Source of the DNA: Desulforhopalus singaporensis
Lineage (GTDB): Bacteria > Desulfobacterota > Desulfobulbia > Desulfobulbales > Desulfocapsaceae
DNA length: 64,000 bases
NCBI RefSeq assembly: GCF_900104445.1
Contig: NZ_FNJI01000006.1
Location: forward strand, 62,001-126,000
Direction: 5' to 3'
This document shows positions 27,204-35,266 of the stretch, piece after piece. Each line of letters begins with the position of its first letter. Within the stretch, counting starts at the first letter, position 1. Both the position numbers and the translations under genes were made by a program. Below the pieces are notes generated by a model, which saw only the letters and a program-made list of their open reading frames with translations, did no database searches and was not told where the DNA came from.

Positions 27204-27260
27204 ATGTTTCCGTTGTTGGCTTGCGCTTTGGTCTTTGCTGCCAAGGAAACAGGAGGTCCT

Positions 27261-27737
27261 ATGAAATGTCCATACTGCGACCATCTCGATAATAAGGTCG
27301 TCGATTCCAGGCTCAACAAGGATGCCACGATTACCAGGAGAAGGAGGGAATGCCTGGCCTGTGAGCAGCGTTTCACCACCTATGAGCGATTGGAAGTTAT
27401 GCTGCCAATGCTGGTGAAAAAGGATGGGCGCCGGGAAGCATGGGATCGCCACAAACTCATTGCCGGTCTGGAAAAGGCTTGTGAAAAAAGAAACGTCAGC
27501 AGGGACAAGATCGACGAGTTTGCCGACAATATAGAACATAAACTGCAGGATTATGGTGCCAAGGAGATTCCTTCCGGGGTTGTGGGCGAATGGGTCATGG
27601 AGGGCTTGCCGGGACTGGATGAAGTCGCCTATGTCCGGTTCGCCTCCGTGTACAGGCACTTTAAGGATGTTAATGAGTTCATGGATGAACTGAAGACCTT
27701 GCTCGATTCAAAGGACAATAATGAAGACGGCAAATGA
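27261..27737 (+). CDS. nrdR: Transcriptional repressor NrdR
   Basis: 158 residues. N-terminal zinc ribbon (CPYCDH and CLACEQRFTTYER) and ATP-cone domain (KKDGRREAWDRHKLIAGLEK). Represses ribonucleotide reductase genes in response to ATP/dATP. ATG 27261 follows AGGAGG by six bases; an upstream in-frame start would be in the terminator region. It overlaps ribD by 17 bp, a common pair. Confidence 0.96.
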   Translation: MKCPYCDHLDNKVVDSRLNKDATITRRRRECLACEQRFTTYERLEVMLPMLVKKDGRREAWDRHKLIAGLEKACEKRNVSRDKIDEFADNIEHKLQDYGAKEIPSGVVGEWVMEGLPGLDEVAYVRFASVYRHFKDVNEFMDELKTLLDSKDNNEDGK

Positions 27738-28830
27738 TGAACACTATATGCAGATGGCCGTGCAGGAGGCCCGGAAAGGTCAAGGGCGAACTTCGCCTAA
27801 CCCCTGTGTTGGAGCCGTTATTGTCAAGAACGGCAAGCTGGTAAGCAAAGGATACCACAAAAAGGCCGGAACTCCCCATGCCGAAATAAACGCTATAACC
27901 GCATCCGGATCGGTGGATCTGGCCGGAGCGACCATATACGTGACTCTTGAGCCCTGCAGTCATACCGGCAGGACACCGCCGTGTTGCGAGGCGCTGGTCA
28001 GCGCCGGGTTTTCAAGGGTCGTTGTCGGGATGACTGACCCGAACCCCAGGGTAAACGGCAGAGGAATATCGTTTCTGCGGCGCCATGGAATTGCCGTGGA
28101 TACTGGCCTACTTGAAAAGCGTTGCGTAGAACTCAACTATCCTTTTATAAAACATGTCACCCAAGGCACGCCCTGGATGATCATGAAGGCCGGAGTGAGT
28201 CTTGACGGCAGGTTGAATTACCAGGCAGGCAAGAGCGGTTGGATCACCGGGGAAGAATCAAAAAAAGAGGTGCACCGGCTGCGGGATGTCGTCGATGGTA
28301 TAATGGTCGGCAGCGCAACGGCAATAATTGATAATCCGTCCCTTACCACCAGGCTGAACGACAAAAAAGGCAAGGATCCGGTACGAATAATTCTCGACTC
28401 GCATCTTGCAGTTCCGCTTTCATCAACCATTTTTAACCAGGAATCATCGGCGCCTGTGTGGCTGGTTTGCGGCAAAAATGTGTCCAACGAAAAAACAGCG
28501 AGGTTCAGAGATAAGAACATTGAGATAATCCAGGTCGATGGCGACGAAAATGGCCTTGACCTGAGACAGGTACTCACTGTCCTGGGCAAACGTGATATCT
28601 GCTCGGTACTGGTGGAAGGCGGGGCGCGTCTGCACGGGGCTTTTCTCAGAAAGCGATTGTACGATTACGCCCATCTCTTTTATGCGCCGCTTTTTGCAGG
28701 AGACAGGGGTGTTCCGCTGGTGTCCTCTTTTGAGGTGAAAGACCGCGAGAGCGCTCCAAGACTTGAGCATCCGCAAATGAAAAGACTGGGTGAGGATTTT
28801 ATGGTAAGTGGAAAAATCCTCTATCCTTAA
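27721..28830 (+). CDS. ribD: Bifunctional riboflavin biosynthesis deaminase/reductase
   Basis: 369 residues. N-terminal deaminase with HAEINAI and PCSHTGRTPPCCEAL (zinc ligands), then the reductase domain from about residue 150 (LDGRLNYQAGKSGWITGEES, VLVEGGARLHGAFL). Deaminates and reduces the pyrimidine precursor of riboflavin. It starts inside nrdR. The remaining rib genes do not follow; a convergent ParB-like gene does. Confidence 0.96.
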   Translation: MKTANDEHYMQMAVQEARKGQGRTSPNPCVGAVIVKNGKLVSKGYHKKAGTPHAEINAITASGSVDLAGATIYVTLEPCSHTGRTPPCCEALVSAGFSRVVVGMTDPNPRVNGRGISFLRRHGIAVDTGLLEKRCVELNYPFIKHVTQGTPWMIMKAGVSLDGRLNYQAGKSGWITGEESKKEVHRLRDVVDGIMVGSATAIIDNPSLTTRLNDKKGKDPVRIILDSHLAVPLSSTIFNQESSAPVWLVCGKNVSNEKTARFRDKNIEIIQVDGDENGLDLRQVLTVLGKRDICSVLVEGGARLHGAFLRKRLYDYAHLFYAPLFAGDRGVPLVSSFEVKDRESAPRLEHPQMKRLGEDFMVSGKILYP

Positions 28831-28850
28831 CCTGACATGTTGTGGACGGA

Positions 28851-29792
28851 TCAGGCGCTTTGCCGGTTTTTGAGATAGTCCTCACACTCCTTGAGGGTTG
28901 CAAACGTAATGGAAAGGGTCACCTCGTCTTTTTCAAAGGCCTGGCAATGGGCCAATGAGTGGGTTTTGGGGAGTGATAATTTCTTTACAGACAGGTTAAA
29001 ATCTTCTTCGGCTTTTTTAAACGACGGTTTCAGGGACTGTTCAAGCACATCTGCAAGATGGGCAAATTTCTGTGGATTGTTGAGTTCGGGATGGTTGAGG
29101 ATACCTGTTATCACAGGTTGGCGTACAAAATCACTTATGGTAATCCGGTTTTTGTAGGCGTTGTCCCTGACCAGGTGAAATAATCTTTTCTGTTTGGAGC
29201 CGCCGAGTTTGAGTGATTGAAATACCTTGACAAAAAACTCTTTTTCCCTGTTGTCCTGAAGCTGCAGCATCTCTCCGAGGATCTGGTCCTGGATGTCTCC
29301 ACGATGGGCAGCAATAATCAGTGACTCATCCTGGTCGAGCAGGGCGGTCAGCATTTCATGGTAGGCTCTTTTCCTCATTATCTGCAGTTTATCGACAAAC
29401 CGCGTTTCTATCTCGTCTTGGGAACAGTGGGAAGAGGCGATCTTAAGAAATCGGGCTTTTTCGGCAATTGTCAGGGGAAGTCCCGAATAGAGTTGGTCTT
29501 CCAGCACAATTTGCAATATCATTAACGGAGCCGTGGTTGCTTCTAGTACCAGACAGTTGATTGCGTCACCTGGAAGGTTTTTTGCGTAAGATATTCGCCT
29601 GTAACCGGTGACTGGGTGGAACCGGTTTTCATGTGTTTGAGCGGGGATAACTATCGGCGGGTTGAGTATGCCGACAGAACCAAATGATGCGGCAAGCTGT
29701 TCCGGCAGATGGGTAAGGGTCCACGGGTGAAGATTCCAGTCGGTTGTCAATACGATGGACTGCAGCGGGACACTTTTGAGCGCAAGATACAT
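28851..29792 (-). CDS. ParB-like nuclease-domain DNA-binding protein
   Basis: 313 residues from ATG 29792. The N-terminal ParB/sulfiredoxin fold shows VPLQSIVLTTDWN, GILNPPIVIP, PVTGYRRISYAK (the ParB GERR-like box) and LEDQLYSGLPLTIAEKARF. The middle region is helical, with a possible helix-turn-helix (YKNRITISDFVRQP) near residue 220. No ParA partner is adjacent and the sequence is far from chromosomal Spo0J/ParB, so it may be a regulator or CTP-switch protein. A TTG start at 29888 would add 32 residues and cross the palindrome in the leader. Confidence 0.8.
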   Translation of the reverse strand: MYLALKSVPLQSIVLTTDWNLHPWTLTHLPEQLAASFGSVGILNPPIVIPAQTHENRFHPVTGYRRISYAKNLPGDAINCLVLEATTAPLMILQIVLEDQLYSGLPLTIAEKARFLKIASSHCSQDEIETRFVDKLQIMRKRAYHEMLTALLDQDESLIIAAHRGDIQDQILGEMLQLQDNREKEFFVKVFQSLKLGGSKQKRLFHLVRDNAYKNRITISDFVRQPVITGILNHPELNNPQKFAHLADVLEQSLKPSFKKAEEDFNLSVKKLSLPKTHSLAHCQAFEKDEVTLSITFATLKECEDYLKNRQSA

Positions 29793-29852
29793 GTTAAAGT
29801 CCGGTGGTTTTGGGTGGCGATGGTTGGAGCAGAGAGTGGGGTCTAACCTGGC

Positions 29853-29906
29853 GCCTGAAACAGCAGTACCTTGGGGATAGTGCCACAAGACCCTGCTGTT
29901 TCAGGC
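29853..29906. repeat. Perfect 14-bp inverted repeat upstream of the ParB-like gene
   Basis: GCCTGAAACAGCAG (29853-29866) and its exact complement (29893-29906) with a 26-base loop. It lies 61 bp upstream of the ParB-like start. No T tract follows on either strand, so it looks like an operator or protein-binding palindrome more than a terminator. Confidence 0.6.
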
Positions 29907-29964
29907 TCAGCGTACAACTGGAGTTCTCTTCCTGTTGAAAATGAAAGGCTCTTAATGTTGATTG

Positions 29965-30252
29965 TTATGATTGGTTGATTTTATCACGCAGAATTCCCGA
30001 TGGTTTAAAGGTGACCACCCGCCGCGCATCCAGGGTGAGTTCGTCGCCGGTCTGCGGATTTCTTCCCCTCCTGGCATTTTTATATTTAACGTTGAATTTA
30101 CCGAACCCGCTCAACAGCAGATCTGAACCGCTTATCAGGGAATTCTTTGATATGCGGAGAAAAGCTTCCACCGAATCCGTCGCCTGGGCTTTCGTCAATC
30201 CTTCATGGTGCTTGTAGACCTGCTGTACCAGGTCAGCCTTGGTAAGAGTCAT
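29965..30252 (-). CDS. ihfA: Integration host factor alpha-like DNA-bending protein
   Basis: 95 residues, HU/IHF fold. MTLTKADLVQQVY start, FGKFNVKYKNARRGRNPQTG beta-arm region and ARRVVTFKPS C-terminus, closest to IHF alpha. Bends DNA in transcription and recombination. A good sigma-70 promoter and GGAGG site precede it. Confidence 0.92.
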   Translation of the reverse strand: MTLTKADLVQQVYKHHEGLTKAQATDSVEAFLRISKNSLISGSDLLLSGFGKFNVKYKNARRGRNPQTGDELTLDARRVVTFKPSGILRDKINQS

Positions 30253-30299
30253 ATGTTGTCCTCCTTAAATGTTTGTTGTTGCAGACTATCCGCTGATTA

Positions 30300-30327
30300 A
30301 TCATATACTTTTGAAATATAATGTCAA
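30300..30327 (-). promoter_or_regulatory. Predicted promoter of ihfA
   Basis: On the minus strand TTGACA (30327-30322), 16-bp spacer and TATGAT (30305-30300). It lies about 48 bp upstream of the start codon. Confidence 0.6.
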
Positions 30328-30412
30328 ATGTATATGAGCAAATGTCAGTACCAGTGATTATCGTTTTGCACTAGTAAATTGTAGCACTTGGTTGTTTGGT
30401 GATAAAGCTCTT

Positions 30413-31618
30413 TTACATGAGTGATCCAATTTGGAAAATCGGCAGATACATGGCAACCACGATGCCGCCGATCATGCCGCCGAGAAATACCATCATGAAG
30501 GGTTCTATCATCGCCGTTAGATTTTCAACCGCCTGATCCACCTCTTCGTCGTAAAAATCGGCTATTTTCTCCAGCATGGAGTCAAGGGCGCCAACCGACT
30601 CGCCGACGTTGATCATCTGGACCACCATGTTAGGGAAAACACCGGTTTCTTCTAGCGGATCGGCAATAGGGCGACCTTCAGAAATAGCGTCGCCGACCCG
30701 ATAGACCGCTTCTTCAATGACTTTATTGCCGGAGGTCTTGGCTACCACCTGAAGAGCCTCAAGGATGGGGACACCGGCGCTGAGCATAGTGCTGAGGGTC
30801 CTGGTGAATTTTGCCACAGCGACTTTTCTAAGAAGCATACCTATGATTGGAGCCTGCAGGATTGCCCGGTCGATAAATTTTTGGCCCCTCTCGGTGCCAT
30901 ATATCCTCTTGACCGACAAGGCCAAGAGGAAAAACGCAATAATCAGGTAGAACCAGTAGGTCTTCACGATGTCGCTGGCGCTCACGACTATCAGCGTGGG
31001 CAGTGGAAGACTGCGCCCAAAGCTTTTAAACATTGAGTCGAACACGGGAACAACGAAGATCAGGATGACCGCCAGGATCAAGATGGAAATACAAAGCACC
31101 ACCGTCGGATAGGTGAGAGCGCCTTTAATCTTCTTTTTCAAGGCCATGGCCTTTTCCATAAAAATGGCGAGCCGTGTCAGGATGGTGTCGAGGATTCCCC
31201 CGGTCTCTCCGGCCTCAATCATGTTGGTAAAGAGGTTGTCGAAAACCTTCGGCTGCTTTCGCATGGCGTCTGCCATGGTGGCCCCGGCCTCGACATCCTG
31301 GCGTATCTCTTTGAGTGACTTCTTGAATGTGGGGTTGCTCTGCTGCTTTTCGAGTATCTCGAGTCCCTGGACCAGGGGGAGTCCGGCATTGATCATGGTC
31401 GACAGTTGCCTGGTGAATACCACCAGGTCCTTGCCTGTGACCCTCGGCTGAAAGATGGGAATATTTTCCAGCAGATCCTTTGGCTTTTCCTTGATAACCG
31501 GATCGGTAATTCGAAAACGTTTAACCTGGGACAGGGCGGCGGCAAGGTCGACAGCCTCTACTTCTCCTTTGCGTTTTTCTCCGTAGGAGTTTTTTCCTTT
31601 CCAAATATATACAGGCAT
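30413..31618 (-). CDS. pilC: Type IV pilus/type II secretion inner-membrane protein PilC
   Basis: 401 residues, full length. Two repeated T2SF domains (LVVFTRQLSTMINAGLPLVQ, quoted from residue 63; and AKFTRTLSTMLSAGVPILEA) and the membrane helices PTVVLCISILILAVILIFVV and PFMMVFLGGMIGGIVVAMYL. It is the platform protein for pilus assembly. The usual partners pilB and pilT are not adjacent, so the pilus genes are dispersed. Confidence 0.95.
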   Translation of the reverse strand: MPVYIWKGKNSYGEKRKGEVEAVDLAAALSQVKRFRITDPVIKEKPKDLLENIPIFQPRVTGKDLVVFTRQLSTMINAGLPLVQGLEILEKQQSNPTFKKSLKEIRQDVEAGATMADAMRKQPKVFDNLFTNMIEAGETGGILDTILTRLAIFMEKAMALKKKIKGALTYPTVVLCISILILAVILIFVVPVFDSMFKSFGRSLPLPTLIVVSASDIVKTYWFYLIIAFFLLALSVKRIYGTERGQKFIDRAILQAPIIGMLLRKVAVAKFTRTLSTMLSAGVPILEALQVVAKTSGNKVIEEAVYRVGDAISEGRPIADPLEETGVFPNMVVQMINVGESVGALDSMLEKIADFYDEEVDQAVENLTAMIEPFMMVFLGGMIGGIVVAMYLPIFQIGSLM

Positions 31619-31967
31619 TTTATCTCCAGTAAGTCGCAGGGGACCGTAAGTATGTTGTATTAATATGGTTGGTGATGGTTGGGTAATTTTTTGGTAAATT
31701 TATTGTATATCATGAGGTTAGAGAATACAAGATAGTGCAGTGATCTTGCTATTTAAATCTTACTGGTAGCCAGGAAATGATGATGCGTAGTATCAGCCTG
31801 CACCCATTATAATAAATCTCTTGTTTAGTGTGAATGGTTTTGTTATACTGGAAAATTTAGAGCACATGCAGAGTGATTCTGTTGTGTGGATTCCCGGTAA
31901 TGATTGCAAATGGCGCAGCAGAACATGAAGCGTCCTATATTTTTGATGGAGCGGAGGAAAAAAGAAA
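31619..31967. other. Gap between pilC and the PxxKW gene, with a plausible plus-strand promoter
   Basis: 349 AT-rich bases between divergent genes. A plus-strand promoter is plausible: TTGTTT (31821-31826), 17-bp spacer, TATACT (31844-31849). Nothing else is recognised. Confidence 0.4.
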
Positions 31968-32213
31968 ATGCAGAACAAGGCCACGGCAAACTATGGAGAT
32001 GGTCGTTTTCAACCTGTTATAGAAAAGTGTGAGGGATGCGGGCGTATTGTAGAACAGGAAGGTGTTCAATATTGTAAAAGTTATCTCTACCCATCTGCCA
32101 AATGGAAGCTGGGGTTGTGTAATTTTGCAACACATGCCAAGCCTGAGATCAATGTCGTGACAGTAAGGATCAACCCACTTAAAGCGGCAAAACGGGCATC
32201 AAAGCGTAAATAA
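31968..32213 (+). CDS. PxxKW-family cysteine-rich protein
   Basis: 81 residues. Four Cys (CEGCGR, YCKSY, GLCNF) and the YPSAKW motif that names the family. Small, basic C-terminus (AAKRASKRK). Function unknown; the family is typical of Desulfobacterota. It is followed by a strong terminator. Confidence 0.85.
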   Translation: MQNKATANYGDGRFQPVIEKCEGCGRIVEQEGVQYCKSYLYPSAKWKLGLCNFATHAKPEINVVTVRINPLKAAKRASKRK

Positions 32214-32244
32214 AATCTGCTGCCAGCAGGTTTGTCAGTCGATG

Positions 32245-32281
32245 AAAAAAGGGGGTGTGCTCACGGCATACCCCCTTTTTT
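32245..32281. terminator. Bidirectional rho-independent terminator
   Basis: 16-bp stem (32245-32260 with 32266-32281; one G-T pair), TCACG loop. The arms carry A6 and T6, so it can end both the PxxKW transcript and the convergent yggS transcript. Confidence 0.85.
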
Positions 32282-32321
32282 CGTTGTCCCAGTGAACCGG
32301 CTTTTCGGCCGGCTCCCTTGC

Positions 32322-33005
32322 TCAGCGCTTACCGAAAATTGCGGTTCCTACCCTTACGATGGTTGCTCCCTCTTCTATGGCGATGTGAAAGTCACTCGAC
32401 ATTCCCATGGATAGTTCGATATACTCTCTGTCTCTGAAGAATCCCTGTTGCTTTAATTTTTCTGAAAAAAGTCTGAGATTACTGAAGTATGGTCTTGATC
32501 GTTCAGGTTCCTGTTCCAGGGGGGGCATGGTCATAAGCCCGCAAACTTCGAGCATTGGCAACTCTTCGAGCTGGCCAATCAGTTCGGCTGCCTGCTGTTC
32601 TGTTGTTCCGGCTTTTCTCGGGTCGTTGCCGATATTCACCTGGACCAGGATTTTTATCTTTTTTTGCAGTGTTGCCATGTGGTTGTTGATTTTTTTTCCC
32701 AGCTTGATGCGGTCAACGGTCTCTATCATGTCACAGGACTCTGCGGCAATCTTCGCCTTGTTGCTCTGCAGGTGGCCGATGAAATGTATCTTTACATCAC
32801 TGGGAAGATCGCCGACTTTTTGCTGCAGCTCCTGTACGTAATTTTCCCCAAAAAGTTTTTGACCGGCGTTGCTCGCCTCAACAATCTTGTCAACCGGAAA
32901 ACGCTTGGAAACTGCTACTAGTTTTATAGTGTTCGGGTCACGCCCCGCTTTTTGGGCACTGGTCTCTATTGTCTGTTTTATTTTGTCAATGTTTTCTGCA
33001 ATCAT
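32322..33005 (-). CDS. yggS: YggS/PLPBP-type pyridoxal-phosphate-binding protein
   Basis: 227 residues. Single-domain PLP barrel: LVAVSKRFPVDKIVEA holds the PLP Lys; NYVQELQQKV, FIGHLQSNKA and LSMGMSSDFHIAIEEGATIV are family stretches. Involved in PLP homeostasis; no catalytic activity is known. It begins 6 bp after tatD. Confidence 0.95.
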   Translation of the reverse strand: MIAENIDKIKQTIETSAQKAGRDPNTIKLVAVSKRFPVDKIVEASNAGQKLFGENYVQELQQKVGDLPSDVKIHFIGHLQSNKAKIAAESCDMIETVDRIKLGKKINNHMATLQKKIKILVQVNIGNDPRKAGTTEQQAAELIGQLEELPMLEVCGLMTMPPLEQEPERSRPYFSNLRLFSEKLKQQGFFRDREYIELSMGMSSDFHIAIEEGATIVRVGTAIFGKR

Positions 33006-33011
33006 CGCTTA

Positions 33012-33833
33012 TCAGTTCCTGAGGTTAAACAGTTTGTAGGCATTGTCGGTAGTTACCCTGGCAATTCTATCGGTAGTTGTGTTCCTTAATTCCGCCACCC
33101 TGGCTGCGGTGTAGCCGACATAGGCGGGTTCGTTTCTCTTGCCCCGGAATGGGGTTGGCGCAAGAAAAGGGCCGTCTGTCTCCAGCACCATTTTGGACAG
33201 GGGAATGGTGGCGGCGACTTCCATCAGCTTTTTTGCGTTCTTGAATGTTACTATACCGGGAATCGAAATCAACATTCCAAGGTCCATGATTTTTTTTGCC
33301 ATATGGCAGTCGCCGCTGAAGCAGTGCATTATTCCACCGGCCTCAAGTGGGGCTGCTCGTTTGAGGATGTCGAGGGTGTCGTGGTCCGCTTCCCTGTTGT
33401 GAATGATTACCGGAAGCTTCAGCCGGGCTGCAAGCTCGAGCTGTTTTTCAAAGTGTTCGCGCTGTACTTCAGGTGGGGAGTGTTGTTTTACGTAATCAAG
33501 GCCAATCTCGCCATAACCAACTATATGGGTACGGTTGGCAGTGTACAGTTGTTCGAGCTTTTGATAGGTCTCATCGGTCATATTTGCAACATCATGGGGA
33601 TGTGTGCCTATGGCAGCTGTTATCTGTTTATAGCTTTGCGCAAGTTGTACCGCTCGTTTTGAGCTGGAGAGATCAATGCCAATGGTTATGATGTTTTTTA
33701 CATGGCATTGTTTTGCTCTTTTCAGTACGCCGGCAAAATCATCCTGGTAGCCATCCATATCGAGGTGGCAATGGGTGTCGACCAAAAATGTATCTGGAGC
33801 AAGGTCTGGGATGCAAAGTTCTGTGTTTTTCAT
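33012..33833 (-). CDS. tatD: TatD-family metal-dependent hydrolase
   Basis: 273 residues from ATG 33833. Metal-ligand motifs in order: DTHCHLD, Glu in GYGEIGLDYVK, VIHNREAD, MHCFSGD and LETDGPFLAP. DNase/hydrolase of the amidohydrolase superfamily. The ribosome site is poor; longer in-frame versions lack better ones. Confidence 0.94.
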   Translation of the reverse strand: MKNTELCIPDLAPDTFLVDTHCHLDMDGYQDDFAGVLKRAKQCHVKNIITIGIDLSSSKRAVQLAQSYKQITAAIGTHPHDVANMTDETYQKLEQLYTANRTHIVGYGEIGLDYVKQHSPPEVQREHFEKQLELAARLKLPVIIHNREADHDTLDILKRAAPLEAGGIMHCFSGDCHMAKKIMDLGMLISIPGIVTFKNAKKLMEVAATIPLSKMVLETDGPFLAPTPFRGKRNEPAYVGYTAARVAELRNTTTDRIARVTTDNAYKLFNLRN

Positions 33834-34171
33834 CGGTTTTAAATATTGGGTTTTGTCAATTAATTGCTTTTGTACCCAAAGAAAAAGCTGGTGCGGGGGG
33901 CCCGATTGACGGGGTTTGCCCAACCGTTGCCGTGCTGAGTGAGCATCCCGGGGAGGTAAAAACAATTGGCAGTCGTAGCGGGATCAGATTGTTATAGAAG
34001 AAAAAAAATAAACCTTCATATCAACTTTAATCTATCGTATAGTGTTACCATTAGTGAAAATGGTCTCGCATCAAAGTAATCATATGTAATATATACTGCA
34101 TAATTTAAAATTTAACATATGTTTCGGGTTAATAATATTGCAGCAGCCAACTTTACAGTGAGGTTTGTGGA
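33834..34171. other. AT-rich gap before the Roadblock gene
   Basis: 338 bp between divergent genes. A small hairpin (ACCATT-AGTGAA-AATGGT near 34050) and several TATACT-like hexamers are present; no promoter is clear. Nothing else recognised. Confidence 0.4.
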
Positions 34172-34570
34172 ATGAACTACGGGATTGTCAGCCAGGAGCA
34201 ACTCGAACAGATTAATGAGATACTGACTGAAAAGCTGATCAAGATCGGCGTCGAGTGTGTCATTATGATAGACATGGCTGGGAACATAATAACTACAAAA
34301 GATAATGGCGCAAGTAATTATGATGTTTATTCATTTGCCGCCCTTGCCGCAGGGAATTTTGCAACGGTGGATGCCATGGCAAAACTCGTCGGCGAACAAG
34401 AATTCTCATTATTGTTTCATAAAGGGGAGGAGTGCAATATTCATTTCAGCAAGATCGATGACGAATTATTGCTGATCTCGATATTCGGCAAGGATATTTC
34501 CCTTGGGTATCTCAGGCTCAATGTTGTTGATGCCATAGACAAAATAAATAATTTCTGGGATAAGGAATAA
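34172..34570 (+). CDS. Roadblock/LC7-domain protein (MglB-like)
   Basis: 132 residues. A single Roadblock fold: ECVIMIDMAGNIITTKDNG strand pair, YSFAALAAGNFATVDAMAKL helix and LLISIFGKDISLGYLRL strand. In Myxococcus MglB is the GTPase activator of MglA; the MglA-type GTPase gene here follows 82 bp later, so the same role is likely. First gene of a three-gene set. Confidence 0.88.
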   Translation: MNYGIVSQEQLEQINEILTEKLIKIGVECVIMIDMAGNIITTKDNGASNYDVYSFAALAAGNFATVDAMAKLVGEQEFSLLFHKGEECNIHFSKIDDELLLISIFGKDISLGYLRLNVVDAIDKINNFWDKE

Positions 34571-34652
34571 TTTTCGGTTTGGTTGTCCGGGATGAGGGAT
34601 CAGTCTTGAATCCCATTGATATCCTTAACGGCGAGCAACAGGGAGATAAACG

Positions 34653-35258
34653 TTGAGTTTTATCAACTTAAAAGAAAAAGTTGTTCAGGTGAAAATAGTC
34701 TATTACGGCCCGGGGATGTGCGGAAAAACCACGAACCTCGAGTATGTCAATAGAGCGTATCGAAAGCAGATTGCTTCAGAGATGGTGAGCCTGAAGACCC
34801 ATGGCGACAGGACGCTGTTTTTTGACTTCCTCCCCTTTGATATCGGCAAGATCAAAGGCTACAATATAAAGATTCAACTTTATACGGTACCAGGACAGGT
34901 AAAATACAACGCAACCCGTAAATTGGTTCTCAGGGGGGTTGACGGAATTGTTTTTGTCGCGGATTCGATGGAGAAGCAGCGGGCAAAAAATATACGTTCC
35001 CTGAACCAGCTTCATGAAAATCTGCTCACCTATAATGAAAGTATTTTTAAGCTGCCTCTGGTGATGCAGTACAATAAAATAGATCTCAAAGAACACGGGA
35101 TACCTGTTCTGCCTACCTCGGTACTGCAGCAGGATCTGAACAGTCGCCTTAAAGTTCCGTATTTTGAAGCGAGCGCAATTACCGGATATAACGTGGCTGC
35201 AACGTTGAAGAAAATAATCTCTTCTACTGTTATCTCAATTCAGAAAAAACTACTCTAG
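34653..35258 (+). CDS. MglA-type small Ras-like GTPase
   Basis: 201 residues. Walker A GPGMCGKTTN, switch region HGDRTLFFDFLP, G3-equivalent VPGQVKYNATRK, and NKIDL (guanine motif). The Asp of the usual DxxG switch II is replaced as in other MglA proteins. Such GTPases set cell polarity and motility with Roadblock partners. Begins with TTG 34653 behind GGGAG; the effector gene follows after 8 bp. Confidence 0.92.
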   Translation: MSFINLKEKVVQVKIVYYGPGMCGKTTNLEYVNRAYRKQIASEMVSLKTHGDRTLFFDFLPFDIGKIKGYNIKIQLYTVPGQVKYNATRKLVLRGVDGIVFVADSMEKQRAKNIRSLNQLHENLLTYNESIFKLPLVMQYNKIDLKEHGIPVLPTSVLQQDLNSRLKVPYFEASAITGYNVAATLKKIISSTVISIQKKLL

Positions 35259-35266
35259 AGAGCATT

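Noticed and set aside
29853-29906. Reading the palindrome as a terminator of ribD or the ParB-like gene
   Set aside because: No T tract follows on either strand, and it lies upstream, not downstream, of the ParB-like gene.
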